A stretch of DNA of 64,000 nucleotides from Rosistilla carotiformis (GCF_007753095.1 NZ_CP036348.1:2728001-2792000); one strand, 5' to 3'. Counted from the first letter of the stretch, positions 35,792 through 44,795 are shown. A program made the numbers and translations. Notes: generated from the letters alone by a model not told the origin.

Positions 35792-38700
35792 TTAAAATCT
35801 TGGCGGCTGGGGATTCGGTGTCGCGGTTTGAGGCTGAGGTGGAACGCCGAAGCCTTGCTGTAGGTCGCCGAGGTTCAAGTTCTGAATCTGCAGATCGATG
35901 ATTTCCAGCGTTCGCGGTTTGAACTTCAAAATCTCGGCCTGGAACGATCCGCCCGATTGGCCGTTGGCGTATTGCCGCTGCAATTCGACCGGGCGGTTGC
36001 GAACACCTTCGATTACGAACAGGTCTTTGTCGGCGATGTAGCCCATTCGGTCGGCGGTCCCGCGGAACAAGCCCTTCTCGTTGCGACCCTGGAACGCAAC
36101 GTTCGACATCGCTTTGGCTTCCCATTGCCCAAACGACTGGCCACGTAAATTAAACTGATGTGCCGACGGCGTTTGCGAAAACTCCAACTGGTCGCAGTCC
36201 AAGACGGCTTGCCCGTCCTGAGCTTCGACGATCTGACGCGCGTCGATCCGTTGCTCCTCGTTGGCGACCGGAGAGGTTGCGACGCGGACACCCCGGACAA
36301 ATCGCAACACCTTGTTGGCGAAGTTGCCTTCGATTTTCTCCTGGTAGACCAGGTGAGCGGCCAGCCAGCCGCCGGTTTTCGAGAGCGTTGCCAGTGGGCC
36401 GGAGTCGGTCACTTCCGGCTTGCTCCACATGTGGTACCAACCCGGTCCGCTTCCCAACAGCTGCGATTGGGCTGGGGTCACGTCGAGGGTGGGCAATTGC
36501 AATTGGTGGCTTCCCATCAGATTGCCGCGAAGATCGCGTTGGACCGCCGACAGCAAGACTCCATTGCTGTTTGCATCGATCCCGCGAAACGAGATCCTTT
36601 CGACATCGGCTTGCTTCGAAGCGTCGGGGGCTGTGAAGTTGATCCGCTGTGCCAAGCTGACTTCCAACAAATCGCAACCGACGTGCAGGTCCCAACGCGT
36701 CGGTTCGTCCAGCGTCGTCACCGCTCCGGTCATCTTGACGCCACGCATCAACTGAGCGGTGCGGCCGTTGAATTGCATCTGACCTTCCCAAGTGCAGCGC
36801 GGCGGCGCGACCCAGCGGAAGTTCGATTCACCCGCGGCTGACAGAACCGAGGTCGGCATCTGGAATTCGCCGGCGCGGTCCATGAACAGCGAATTGTCGC
36901 CCATTCGCAATTGGACCATCGGGCCGCGGAAGTAGCCGTCGGCGATCTCGATCTGTGCTGGAAAGCCGGAAACCTGGACGATCCGCCCTTCGGCGCCGTC
37001 GACAAAAATCAATTCGCGTCCGGTCAAGACGACCGGCAACGGGCCTTGCTGCGACTCGAGAACGTGTTCGATGCGGACGTCTTCGTTGATCGAAAACTCA
37101 TGCGCGACAGCGTTCTTGCCGTCGGTCAAAATGTTCGCCGACAACGTGCGACCGCTGATATGAGGCCGTGGCTGGCTGGCGGCGGCGGGCTGACCAAAGC
37201 CTGCGCCCAAACCTCCCGTCGCGGCGACCGACGATTCGGGTTCCTTGGTCCACAGTTTCAGCGTCTCTCCCGAAGCGCGATTCAGCCGCAGTTGTTGCTC
37301 GGGCGGCGAATCGGCGGTGACTTGTTCGATGAACAGATCCAGCTGTTCGGTCTTGGCGTAGATCTCGCGCGTGTCGAACAGCACGTTCCCCTTGGCGACC
37401 AGACTCTCGGGACGGAATCGTCCCTTCAGCGGTGCGTCGTCATCACCTTGCTTGGACTCAGGCGTTTCGGGCAAAAGCGTGAAGCCTAAGCCGAGGCTGT
37501 CGGTGCGGATCCGGCCATCGTCGGGCAGGATCGCCGACGCTTGCAGCATCCACAACTGATACTTATTCGGTTCGGTCTGGGGCGTGATCCGCAGCTGATC
37601 CTGCCATCCGAAAGATCGAAAGGGCATCGTTGGGTCGTGAGCGATCAAGCGTCCCTCGCCCGCGGCTTTTAATTGGATCAAGTCGGTCGGAGCGCCGGGA
37701 GTGAAGCGGTATTCAAAATCGGTCAGCACCAACTGCATCGCGCGATGGGCGATATCGATCCCGCGCGAACTGGCGATTCGAATCACTCCGCTGCGGAAAT
37801 CGGCGTCGATCAATTCGGCGGAGACGCGCGTCATCAACGTCGGCGCGTCGAAGGTGACTGGGCCACCAAAGGCGCGAACGCGACGGATCATCCGATCGGG
37901 AGACGGTTTGGCGACCGAGTTGCCAAACGGATCTTCCAGCTCGATCGCCAAATTGGGACACCGGATCACATCGACCGGCAGGCCGGGACCGCGATGTTCG
38001 ATCGTGACTTGATTGCTTAGCGACAACGTGTAGGTGGCGAAATCGAACCTCATCGCGCCGCCGCAGCGAACGTCTAGACTGCCGCCAACGCCCGATGGCG
38101 GGATCGATCCCGGCGGACGCGCGGCCAAGACTTCGGGCAGCGCTGGCCAGAGGGTTCCCTGTTCCAACGGGACATGCAGTCGATCCAGATAGATCAACGT
38201 CAGTTCGTTCAGCACCGCCAGCGGTGAATCGGAACGCTGAGTCGGAATTTTGCCGCCGCCAGCTAATGCGATCGTCAAGTCGCGGCCTTCGGCGACGGCG
38301 TTGCCAACCTGCACGCGGACCGGTGCCGTCGTCCAGATCTTCTTGCCATTGATACGGACGTCGCTGGCATTGATCTGCAACCGATCGCTGCCGTCGCTTT
38401 TGGTGGCCGGACCGATGATCTGCACGTTGCCGATCAGATGGCCTCCCTGAACCGGCGGCGTGCTACCATCGATCACCGATAGTGATTCGGCGAATTCGAT
38501 TTCCGCGCCACCGGGGGCTTCCAACAAGATCGGACGACGCATGTTGACTTCGCCGCTAGGCGTTTCCTCCCCCGAATCTTCGCTGCGCAGCAACAGCGTG
38601 ACGGGAGACAGCTTCCAGCGATTATCGCTCAACCGTTGCCAGTCTTTGAATAACAGCACACCGATCTCGGTCTCGATCTGCTTGGGCGATTCTCGCTGCC

Positions 38701-38881
38701 ACGATCCCGGTTTGAAATATTCAGCGATCTTCGAATCGCCGACGTCCGATGGCGCGCGGATCGGGATCTCGGCAAGCTGCTTTTGCCCCACCAACGCTGG
38801 CGCGATTGCATAATCGTAGCCCCAGGCTGCCAACAAGCAGACCACAAGCGCTTTGATAAAATCCAACGGTGAAGTGGGCAT
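35792..38881 (-). CDS. 1029-residue membrane-anchored LptC/OstA-like protein
   Basis: A very long single-span protein. The helix LDFIKALVVCLLAAWGYDYAI (about 6-26) anchors it, and the rest should be periplasmic. Over the following 1000 residues the sequence looks like a chain of beta-strands with LptA/LptC/OstA flavour: NVQIIGPATKSDGSDRLQIN..., VQVGNAVAEGRDLTIAL, GNVLFDTREIYAKTEQLDLFIEQV, LSANILTDGKNAVAHEFSIN, GRELIFVDGAEGRIVQVSG. Its position is decisive: it starts 7 bases after kdsC, which follows kdsD, exactly the place of lptC-lptA in proteobacterial kdsD-kdsC-lptCAB operons. LptC there is about 190 residues, so this is a giant functional replacement or fusion that could carry lipopolysaccharide across the periplasm (inference). 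The C-terminus is Pro-rich (PPQPQTATPNPQPP). Confidence 0.65.
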   Translation of the reverse strand: MPTSPLDFIKALVVCLLAAWGYDYAIAPALVGQKQLAEIPIRAPSDVGDSKIAEYFKPGSWQRESPKQIETEIGVLLFKDWQRLSDNRWKLSPVTLLLRSEDSGEETPSGEVNMRRPILLEAPGGAEIEFAESLSVIDGSTPPVQGGHLIGNVQIIGPATKSDGSDRLQINASDVRINGKKIWTTAPVRVQVGNAVAEGRDLTIALAGGGKIPTQRSDSPLAVLNELTLIYLDRLHVPLEQGTLWPALPEVLAARPPGSIPPSGVGGSLDVRCGGAMRFDFATYTLSLSNQVTIEHRGPGLPVDVIRCPNLAIELEDPFGNSVAKPSPDRMIRRVRAFGGPVTFDAPTLMTRVSAELIDADFRSGVIRIASSRGIDIAHRAMQLVLTDFEYRFTPGAPTDLIQLKAAGEGRLIAHDPTMPFRSFGWQDQLRITPQTEPNKYQLWMLQASAILPDDGRIRTDSLGLGFTLLPETPESKQGDDDAPLKGRFRPESLVAKGNVLFDTREIYAKTEQLDLFIEQVTADSPPEQQLRLNRASGETLKLWTKEPESSVAATGGLGAGFGQPAAASQPRPHISGRTLSANILTDGKNAVAHEFSINEDVRIEHVLESQQGPLPVVLTGRELIFVDGAEGRIVQVSGFPAQIEIADGYFRGPMVQLRMGDNSLFMDRAGEFQMPTSVLSAAGESNFRWVAPPRCTWEGQMQFNGRTAQLMRGVKMTGAVTTLDEPTRWDLHVGCDLLEVSLAQRINFTAPDASKQADVERISFRGIDANSNGVLLSAVQRDLRGNLMGSHQLQLPTLDVTPAQSQLLGSGPGWYHMWSKPEVTDSGPLATLSKTGGWLAAHLVYQEKIEGNFANKVLRFVRGVRVATSPVANEEQRIDARQIVEAQDGQAVLDCDQLEFSQTPSAHQFNLRGQSFGQWEAKAMSNVAFQGRNEKGLFRGTADRMGYIADKDLFVIEGVRNRPVELQRQYANGQSGGSFQAEILKFKPRTLEIIDLQIQNLNLGDLQQGFGVPPQPQTATPNPQPPRF

Positions 38882-38888
38882 CCCGATC

Positions 38889-39407
38889 CTAACGCTGAAC
38901 GACCAGCGAATCCCATTTTGATTTAGCGTGCAGCAAGCGTTCGATCATTTCGCGGACGGCTCCCGTTCCGCCGGGCAGCTTAGTGATCCAGGTCGCCGCC
39001 TTGCGTACATCGCTGGCCGCGTCGGAAACACAAACCGGTAAAGCGACACGTGTCATGACCGCCAGATCGGGCAGGTCGTCGCCAATGTAAGCCGTCTGCT
39101 CGGGGCCACATCCCGCCTCCTGCATCAGTTCGACGGCTGCGTCCCACTTCTGTTGGCAGCCTTGCCGCAGGCCGGTGATCCCCAGTTCCTCGGCGCGACG
39201 CGTAACGATCTCGCTGTTCCGTGCGGTGATGATCCCAAACGAGAACCCCGCTCGCTGCCACAGCTTGATCCCCAAGCCATCGCGGACATGGAAGGCTTTC
39301 GTTTCGAAGCCCGCCGCGTCGTAGATGATCTGCCCATTGGTCAACACGCCGTCGACATCCGACAGGATCAACTTAATGGGAGCTGCGATTTCGCTATCCG
39401 ATTTCAT
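38889..39407 (-). CDS. kdsC: 3-deoxy-D-manno-octulosonate 8-phosphate phosphatase
   Basis: A 172-residue HAD phosphatase that removes phosphate from KDO 8-phosphate in inner-core lipopolysaccharide synthesis. HAD motif I is LSDVDGVLT (nucleophile D17, general acid D19), motif II is in ITARNS, and motif IV GDDLPDLAVM carries the metal-binding aspartates. HVRDGLGIKLW is a KdsC-type signature. ATG 39407 is preferred; a TTG 6 bases earlier (39413) is also possible. It lies between kdsD (12 bases before it) and the LptC-like gene (7 bases after), a compact operon that shows KDO is made in this organism. Confidence 0.95.
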   Translation of the reverse strand: MKSDSEIAAPIKLILSDVDGVLTNGQIIYDAAGFETKAFHVRDGLGIKLWQRAGFSFGIITARNSEIVTRRAEELGITGLRQGCQQKWDAAVELMQEAGCGPEQTAYIGDDLPDLAVMTRVALPVCVSDAASDVRKAATWITKLPGGTGAVREMIERLLHAKSKWDSLVVQR

Positions 39408-39419
39408 ACTCAATGTTGT

Positions 39420-40502
39420 TCAAACCTGGGGACGCATGGGCAGGATCTGAGGCGGATTCGGTTCGTCGTTAGGCAACAAACTGACGATGTCGGTGATGTC
39501 GATCAGACCAACGGGTCGTTGATTTGCATCGGTGACTGGCAGTTCGCTGATCCTTCGCTGGGCGAGGATTTGAATCGCGTCGGCGAGCAACGAACCGCTG
39601 CGGACGCGCGTCACCTGGCTCGACATCACTTCGACAATCGGCCCGTCCAACGCTCGCTCGCGACGGCGTTCCAACAGACGAGCCAAATCGCTGTCGGTAA
39701 AGATTCCCGACAGGCGTCCCTCTTGATCGGTCAGCATCACCGCGCCGGATCGTCTTCCCGATTTGCTGTTCATCACCAACACGTCGCGGACCGAAGTGCT
39801 GTCCGATGCGATCCGGCATTGCCCAACCGGTCGCATCACGTCGTCGACGGAAGAGAGTTTTTGTCCGAGGCTGCCGCCGGGATGGTAGCGAGCGAAATCG
39901 CTGGAGGTGAATCCGCGGAGTTCGCTGGTCAGCAGTGCCAATGCATCGCAGACCGCCAGCATCGCCGTGGTGCTTGTCGATGGTGCGAGTCCCAGTGTGC
40001 AGACCTCCTGCGTCGAACCGATCTCGATCACGAGGTCGACGCCTTGCCCGAGAGGACTGTTGGCCGAGGCGGTGATTGCGATCAACGACTGCGATTGAGC
40101 CGACAGGGCGGGCAGCAGGCGGACGACCTCTTCGGTCTTGCCGCTGTGCGAAAGCAGCACGACCACGTCGTCAGCTTGGACCTTGCCCAAGTCGCCGTGA
40201 ACCGCTTCGGCTGAATGCAGGAAGTGTGACCGCGTGCCGGTGCTCGATAGCGTCGCCGACAGCTTCTGCCCGATGATTCCCGCTTTGCCGATTCCCGAGA
40301 TGATCACCGAACCTTTGCAGGCGAGCAATTGATTTGCAGCGGCGACAATCCTTTGGTCGATCTCAGCCGCCAATCGGGTCAGGTGTTGTCCCTCGACACG
40401 GATCACATTGCGAGCGAATCGCAATTGTTCGATCGGCGTCGCGGCGGCTAGCGAATCGTTCGCGCAATCGCCCGCAGGCTTGGGGATTGGTTGGGCACTC
40501 AT
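39420..40502 (-). CDS. kdsD: Arabinose 5-phosphate isomerase (KpsF/GutQ family)
   Basis: A 360-residue enzyme that makes arabinose 5-phosphate from ribulose 5-phosphate, the first committed step to KDO. A SIS domain covers about 60-190 (GSVIISGIGKAGIIGQKLSATLSSTG, HLSAEAVHGDLG-type active-site block HSAEAVHGDLGKVQADDVV, LSHSGKTEEV), with the conserved TLGLAPSTSTTAMLAVCDALA. Two CBS domains follow (about 225-345), as in KdsD. The N-terminal 30 residues are an extra, low-complexity lead. It heads the kdsD-kdsC-LptC-like operon on the minus strand. With KdsC it supports true lipopolysaccharide core synthesis in a planctomycete. Confidence 0.95.
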   Translation of the reverse strand: MSAQPIPKPAGDCANDSLAAATPIEQLRFARNVIRVEGQHLTRLAAEIDQRIVAAANQLLACKGSVIISGIGKAGIIGQKLSATLSSTGTRSHFLHSAEAVHGDLGKVQADDVVVLLSHSGKTEEVVRLLPALSAQSQSLIAITASANSPLGQGVDLVIEIGSTQEVCTLGLAPSTSTTAMLAVCDALALLTSELRGFTSSDFARYHPGGSLGQKLSSVDDVMRPVGQCRIASDSTSVRDVLVMNSKSGRRSGAVMLTDQEGRLSGIFTDSDLARLLERRRERALDGPIVEVMSSQVTRVRSGSLLADAIQILAQRRISELPVTDANQRPVGLIDITDIVSLLPNDEPNPPQILPMRPQV

Positions 40503-40798
40503 GGATCATCCTTGATCGGAGTCGAATGGTCTAACGTTTGTCTATCGACATACGAAGCGGAGTCTATTCATTTGATCCGTTCGCCACAACGCGAACCGGG
40601 CATAAATAATGCTTGCAAATCCAACGGCTTCCGGCGTCGCGGTCGAACGCTAGCGTTTCGGGCGAGTGGTGGAAGATTAGAACCAATTGCATGCATTGCA
40701 ATCGCAGGCGGAGAACCAAATCACTTACAATCGATGCTCGCGGCAGCCGGTTTCCGTTTGTCGACAAATGAACTTCCGATTGCCGTGACGAGAAAACG

Positions 40799-41806
40799 AT
40801 GACCGCAGACGAAACGCCCGCTGACGATTCACCTCAACCAACGCGCCTCAGCGACGATCGGGCGGAATCGGAGTCGGTCGATCGACAACGGAGCGCCGAA
40901 CGATTTGTGTTGTTGCTAGCAACCGTTGGTCCGGCCAGCTTGGCCGCTCTCAGCTTTGGCAGCCAATTGGTCAACGAATACACGATCCAGAACGTGTGGA
41001 TCGGCCTGCTGAGCTATTTTCTGAGCGGCATACAGTTCTTCTACTATCTGATCGTGCCGATTTGGATCGCGTGGCGGTATCCGGTGCTGGGGCGGCAAGG
41101 CTGGCCCGTGATCGGATATCTGTTGCTAGGCTTGATCGCCTGCGAGGTGCCGACGCTGCTTCAACTCTATAATGTCCGCGAATTTTTAGAGTTCCAATAT
41201 TCGCAGATCGCGGTGCTGCAGGTGGGATGGGACCTGATGCGATTCATCCTGGCGATCGGCGGTTTTGTCCTGCTCCGGCGGATCACGGGATATTGTCTTG
41301 TCGACGCGGGACTCCCCCAACTGCCTGTAAAACAGCCGATCACGATCGCCGAACTGTTCGGATGGATCGGCTTGGTCGCCGTCGTGATGGCGATCGCTCG
41401 ACCACTCAACCGGGTCTATCAATCGCTGCAACTGGGAACGAGCGCGGCGGTCGCCCCCACGCTACTGGTCGTCCTGGTCACGACCGTGCTTAGCGCGGCG
41501 GTGCTGTGGGGGACGATCCTGTTTTTGATTTGGATGCGGGAGCGTCGCGTTTGGATCCGATTGGTTCTGGGCGTTTGCGTCTATGCGGCGCTTATGGTCG
41601 TCAATCTAGCGATCTATCAAATGATCTCCAGCAATCCCTTCCCGGTCGCGGTGGGAGCTGAACTTGTGCCTCGACTCGTCTTGGCGGTGTCCCAAGTTGT
41701 CGGGTGTATGTTGAGCCTGTGGGTGCTACGGAGAATGGGACTGCAATTTGTGCGTTTGTCCCCTCGCGGGGATCGTAGCGACGAAGCGATCGCCGAGACA
41801 ACTTGA
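40799..41806 (+). CDS. Polytopic membrane protein of unknown function
   Basis: A 335-residue protein with a 35-residue polar, acidic N-terminus and about 8 membrane helices (first FVLLLATVGPASLAALSFGS at about 38-57; last VLAVSQVVGCMLSLWVLRRMG at about 292-312). No family is recognisable to me; the arrangement has nothing of a known transporter or CAAX protease motif. It is divergent from kdsD, so the two share the 296-base region between. A terminator-like hairpin with six T (41872-41901) follows. A role in the envelope is a guess from context only. Confidence 0.75.
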   Translation: MTADETPADDSPQPTRLSDDRAESESVDRQRSAERFVLLLATVGPASLAALSFGSQLVNEYTIQNVWIGLLSYFLSGIQFFYYLIVPIWIAWRYPVLGRQGWPVIGYLLLGLIACEVPTLLQLYNVREFLEFQYSQIAVLQVGWDLMRFILAIGGFVLLRRITGYCLVDAGLPQLPVKQPITIAELFGWIGLVAVVMAIARPLNRVYQSLQLGTSAAVAPTLLVVLVTTVLSAAVLWGTILFLIWMRERRVWIRLVLGVCVYAALMVVNLAIYQMISSNPFPVAVGAELVPRLVLAVSQVVGCMLSLWVLRRMGLQFVRLSPRGDRSDEAIAETT

Positions 41807-41871
41807 GCGTTAGAGTGGACGGATCCCTACAAACGTTGACTGGGCGACTACAATAAGCAACTCACCCCTAC

Positions 41872-41901
41872 GAGCGCGTGCGCACGGCACGCTCCTTTTT
41901 T
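41872..41901 (+). terminator. Hairpin with T run upstream of a DUF1080 gene
   Basis: Left arm GAGCGCGTGC (41872-41881) and right arm GCACGCTC (41887-41894) pair with one bulged base, followed by six T (41896-41901). It can terminate the membrane-protein gene, but it ends only 27 bases before the DUF1080 ATG, and a -10-like TACAAT (41849-41854) lies upstream, so it may also be an attenuator. Confidence 0.6.
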
Positions 41902-41928
41902 ATCAACTCTTAGAGAAACACGATTCGC

Positions 41929-42618
41929 ATGCAAGCAACGACCAACATCGCAGCCCTGCTGCTCTCGGCCTTCCTGATCTCCGGCGCGGCGATCGGACAG
42001 GATGACGATCAATGGACCGACCTCTTTAACGGCGAAGACACCAGCGGCTGGAACAATCCGTATGAATGGGGCGAAGTCAACGTCGTCGACGGCGAGATCC
42101 ATCTGACAGCGTCGAAGAAATTTTTCCTGGTCACCGACAAGAAATACGGCGATTTTGTTTTCGAAGGCGAGGTGATGATCCCCGAGGGGCAAGCGAATTC
42201 GGGCTTCATGTTCCGCTGTCACTCCGAAAAGAACAAGGTCTACGGTTACCAAGCCGAATGCGATGGATCGGATCGCCGCTGGTCGGGCGGTCTGTATGAC
42301 GAGAGTCGCCGCGGATGGATCTGGCCGAGCATCAAGGGCCGCACCAAAGAAGCAAAGTTCTTGGAGCATGCCGAGGAATCGCAAGCCTACTTTAAAAAGC
42401 CCGAAGTCGCCGGCGCGTTGGACCGCAACGGCTGGAACAAGTACCGAATCACTTGCCAAGGCGACTCGCTGAAGATCGAGGTCAACGGCGTCGTCACGAC
42501 CGAGATCGAAGACGACACCGATGCGAGTGGCTTCATCGCGATTCAACACCACGGCGAAAAAGGGCAGACCTACCGCTTCCGCAATCTGCGGATCAAGGAA
42601 CTGAAGCCGCAGAGCTAG
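41929..42618 (+). CDS. Exported DUF1080 protein (3-keto-disaccharide hydrolase family)
   Basis: A 229-residue protein with a signal peptide (about residues 1-24, ending GAAIGQ) and a single DUF1080 domain (about 25-229). QWTDLFNGEDTSGWNN, EVNVVDGEIHLTASKKFFLVTDKKYGDFVFEGEV, ANSGFMFRCHSEKNKVYGYQAECD and GFIAIQHHGEKGQTYRFRNLRIKEL are the family strands of a concanavalin-like beta-sandwich. Members are abundant in planctomycetes and linked to glycan or disaccharide breakdown outside the cytoplasm. This is the second DUF1080 in the window; the first is fused to a dehydrogenase. Convergent with the DUF4465 gene, 23 bases between their stops. Confidence 0.93.
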   Translation: MQATTNIAALLLSAFLISGAAIGQDDDQWTDLFNGEDTSGWNNPYEWGEVNVVDGEIHLTASKKFFLVTDKKYGDFVFEGEVMIPEGQANSGFMFRCHSEKNKVYGYQAECDGSDRRWSGGLYDESRRGWIWPSIKGRTKEAKFLEHAEESQAYFKKPEVAGALDRNGWNKYRITCQGDSLKIEVNGVVTTEIEDDTDASGFIAIQHHGEKGQTYRFRNLRIKELKPQS

Positions 42619-42641
42619 CCGACGGAGCGTCCCGGCTGAGG

Positions 42642-43475
42642 TCAGCTGGTTTTCATTTTCTGCTGTCGTTTGCTGCGACGTCGCCGGGCGATTCCGCCGG
42701 CGACCAAGGCAACCGACAGCATCGCCATGCTTCCCGGTTCGGGAACGGCTGCGGTGACGGCAAGATTGTCGATCGCCACGTAAGCGGGCGTGTTGAGTCC
42801 GTAACTGCCGACGTCGCTGCCGTCCAACGTGATCCCGATCGAACGCGCGTCGCCCAATCCCGTCAGATCGACGGTCTGCCAGTCCTCGACGATGTAGTCC
42901 AACGAGTCGTCGCTAAATCGGAAATCGCTCAAGTAGAACTCGACGCTTCCGGTACTCGCTCCGCCGACATCGGCTTGTTCAAAGCCGGTGAAGGTGACGC
43001 GGAAGTAATCGGGGTCGCTTCCGGTATCTCCGCCGTGCGGCTTGGCAAAACCATCGCCGTTGAGCATCGAAAGAGCGGCATAGGTTGAATTGGCGACGGC
43101 GATCGACTTCGCTTGCAGATTGGCCGACAGGTTGAAGTAGGCGCCGTTTGGGGAAAACGTCGTCCCGATCACGTAATTGCCCATGCCGCCAACACCAGTT
43201 CCTGGATACGCTGCGAACTGGTTGGTGTAGTCCGCCATGGTCGTGTTGTCAACGTTGGAGTAACTCCATCCCGGCCCCCATTGGTTTGTCCCGAAAGTCG
43301 CGCCACCGGAAGTCCAGCTGCCGGTAGCGGCTCCAAAACCGTAGCCGTTCAAATAGCTACCGTCGGCAGTGGAGTCGGTGTATCCGGACAGTTCATCGAA
43401 ATCGATTACGATGTCGGCAAAAGAAGGTGCCGCCGAAGCGAGCGAGATCATCAAGGCAAGCAGTTGAATTTTCAT
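42642..43475 (-). CDS. DUF4465 protein with PEP-CTERM surface anchor
   Basis: A 277-residue exported protein. Residues 1-21 are a signal peptide (MKIQLLALMISLASAAPSFA). The middle is a DUF4465 domain: IDFDELSGYTDSTADGSYLNG, GSWTSGGATFGTNQWGPGWSYSN, DYTNQFAAYPGTGVGGMGNYVIG, DPDYFRVTFTGFE and SIGITLDGSDVGSYGLNTPAYVAIDNL match the family run. The C-terminus is VPEP (244-247), a hydrophobic helix and RRRR, a PEP-CTERM sorting signal handled by an exosortase. From memory, DUF4465 in Bacteroidota includes surface vitamin B12-binding proteins (BtuH-type). The gene lies 96 bases downstream of a pseudopilin gene that is itself behind a cobalamin riboswitch, so B12 capture is the leading hypothesis. 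The start is chosen at the signal peptide ATG. Confidence 0.9.
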   Translation of the reverse strand: MKIQLLALMISLASAAPSFADIVIDFDELSGYTDSTADGSYLNGYGFGAATGSWTSGGATFGTNQWGPGWSYSNVDNTTMADYTNQFAAYPGTGVGGMGNYVIGTTFSPNGAYFNLSANLQAKSIAVANSTYAALSMLNGDGFAKPHGGDTGSDPDYFRVTFTGFEQADVGGASTGSVEFYLSDFRFSDDSLDYIVEDWQTVDLTGLGDARSIGITLDGSDVGSYGLNTPAYVAIDNLAVTAAVPEPGSMAMLSVALVAGGIARRRRSKRQQKMKTS

Positions 43476-43571
43476 TGTTGTGGTTTCGTCAGAGTTGTGG
43501 AATTCAGTGGTCGATGGAATCGCGAGCTGCGTCGCAAGTCGGCAGCCAAGCATTCCATCGAGGGTTAAAAA

Positions 43572-44531
43572 TCAGTAGGCGCTGGAGTCGACCACTTCGC
43601 CCTTGCCGCGAGTGATCAGTTTTCCAAGCAGCTGTTTATCGATCGTTTCGGCCATCAAGATCGTTCGGCCATCGGCAAACAGCACGGTTGCCCCTCCGCT
43701 ATGCAGACTGCGGATCTCGTTGTCGCCGATCCAGGCGTCGGGATCGTTGATTCCGTAGGCCTGCACAAAGACGTTGCGGCCATTGATCCATTCGCTGTCC
43801 GGGCCGCCGACGTCTTCGGCGACTGCGAGCGTTTGCGTGAGCCCATCGCGGATGTCGCGAAACCGCACCGACCGCTCGTACAAGAAGAGGCCATCTTCCG
43901 GATCGCGATCGACCATCCGCTCGCCGTAGATGCCGCCGTAATCGGACCTGCCCCGCGTCGCGGGACGCTCGATCGCCGTGGGGCATTCGTAGACGCTCAG
44001 CCGCGTCGACGCGGCGGGCAGATTTTCAGGAGCGTCGTACGGCAGCGACCAATCGATTTGGGCATGGACGTTTTGTTGTTCCAAGAAGGGCAACAGCATC
44101 GCCGACCAAGCGAATTGTCGCTGCGTTGGCGGTGCGCCCCACGACCGCCACTCGATACATCCGGTTGGCAGCGTTTGATGCACGTCGTGGTAGTTGTGCA
44201 ACGCGATTCCCTGCTGACGCAAGTTGTTCTTGCAGCTCATCTTGCGAGCGGCTTCGCGAGCTGCTTGAACGGCCGGCAACAGCAGGGCGACCAAGATTCC
44301 GATGATCGCGATCACAACAAGCAATTCGATCAAGGTGAATCCGGCCGCTTGGAATTTGGGCTGACGCAATTTCGCGAGCCGAACGATTGTCAGTTGCTCC
44401 GCCGGCGAGGCGGCTGACCAACCGGTGATTTCATCTTTCGTGCGGCCGCATCCGCTGCAAATCGCTTGGCAATCCAACCGGCACCGATTGGTGCACGGCG
44501 ATGCAATTGGTGGTTCCTTCACGCTGGGCAT
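43572..44531 (-). CDS. DUF1289 Cys-domain fused to DUF1559 pseudopilin-like protein
   Basis: A 319-residue protein with an unusual N-terminus. Residues 8-45 match DUF1289 ([14 protein letters not shown], then [20 protein letters not shown]): cysteines 13, 17, 21, 25, 28. Residues 61-95 are a type IV prepilin signal, [20 protein letters not shown], with cleavage expected after G64 and E69 conserved, followed by [16 protein letters not shown], the hallmark of DUF1559 (PulG-like) planctomycete proteins. The remainder has the DUF1559 pattern ([19 protein letters not shown], the later [14 protein letters not shown]). A TTG at 44369 could give a canonical 9-residue prepilin leader instead. It lies behind a cobalamin riboswitch. 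ATG 44531 starts the DUF1289 part; GTG 44567 is less likely. DUF1289 may bind metal through its Cys cluster (inference). Confidence 0.85.
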   Translation of the reverse strand: MPSVKEPPIASPCTNRCRLDCQAICSGCGRTKDEITGWSAASPAEQLTIVRLAKLRQPKFQAAGFTLIELLVVIAIIGILVALLLPAVQAAREAARKMSCKNNLRQQGIALHNYHDVHQTLPTGCIEWRSWGAPPTQRQFAWSAMLLPFLEQQNVHAQIDWSLPYDAPENLPAASTRLSVYECPTAIERPATRGRSDYGGIYGERMVDRDPEDGLFLYERSVRFRDIRDGLTQTLAVAEDVGGPDSEWINGRNVFVQAYGINDPDAWIGDNEIRSLHSGGATVLFADGRTILMAETIDKQLLGKLITRGKGEVVDSSAY

Positions 44532-44795
44532 CTCTGTCCCGATCCCTTCGCTGCTGCGTCGAAACACGCTTCGCCACGAAACCTCGGCGCGCAGCTTCCC
44601 TGTCTACTGAGAACCGTATTCGATTTTCAGAAAGTGTGAGCGCGCAGCGGCTAAGGAGAGGCGGGAACGTATCGACAAACGATGAAACAAATCAATGTGT
44701 TATGACGACACCACGCGGCGCAAACGACGAAACGGCCGTGATTGCACGAGCAATTGGGGACAGAACACATTGCAACGACCGCCTCAATCCAAGAA
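44532..44795 (-). other. Leader between the cobalamin riboswitch and the pseudopilin gene
   Basis: About 260 bases on the minus strand between the riboswitch and the ATG at 44531. A 39-codon open frame (44651-44770) would be rich in Cys but lacks a Shine-Dalgarno. I found no strong hairpin with a T run, so the mechanism (transcription or translation control) is not visible. Confidence 0.4.

Noticed and set aside
44651-44770. 39-codon Cys-rich open frame on the minus strand inside the riboswitch leader
   Set aside because: It has seven cysteines, which is curious, but there is no Shine-Dalgarno and the sequence has no family pattern. A leader peptide is possible but unsupported.
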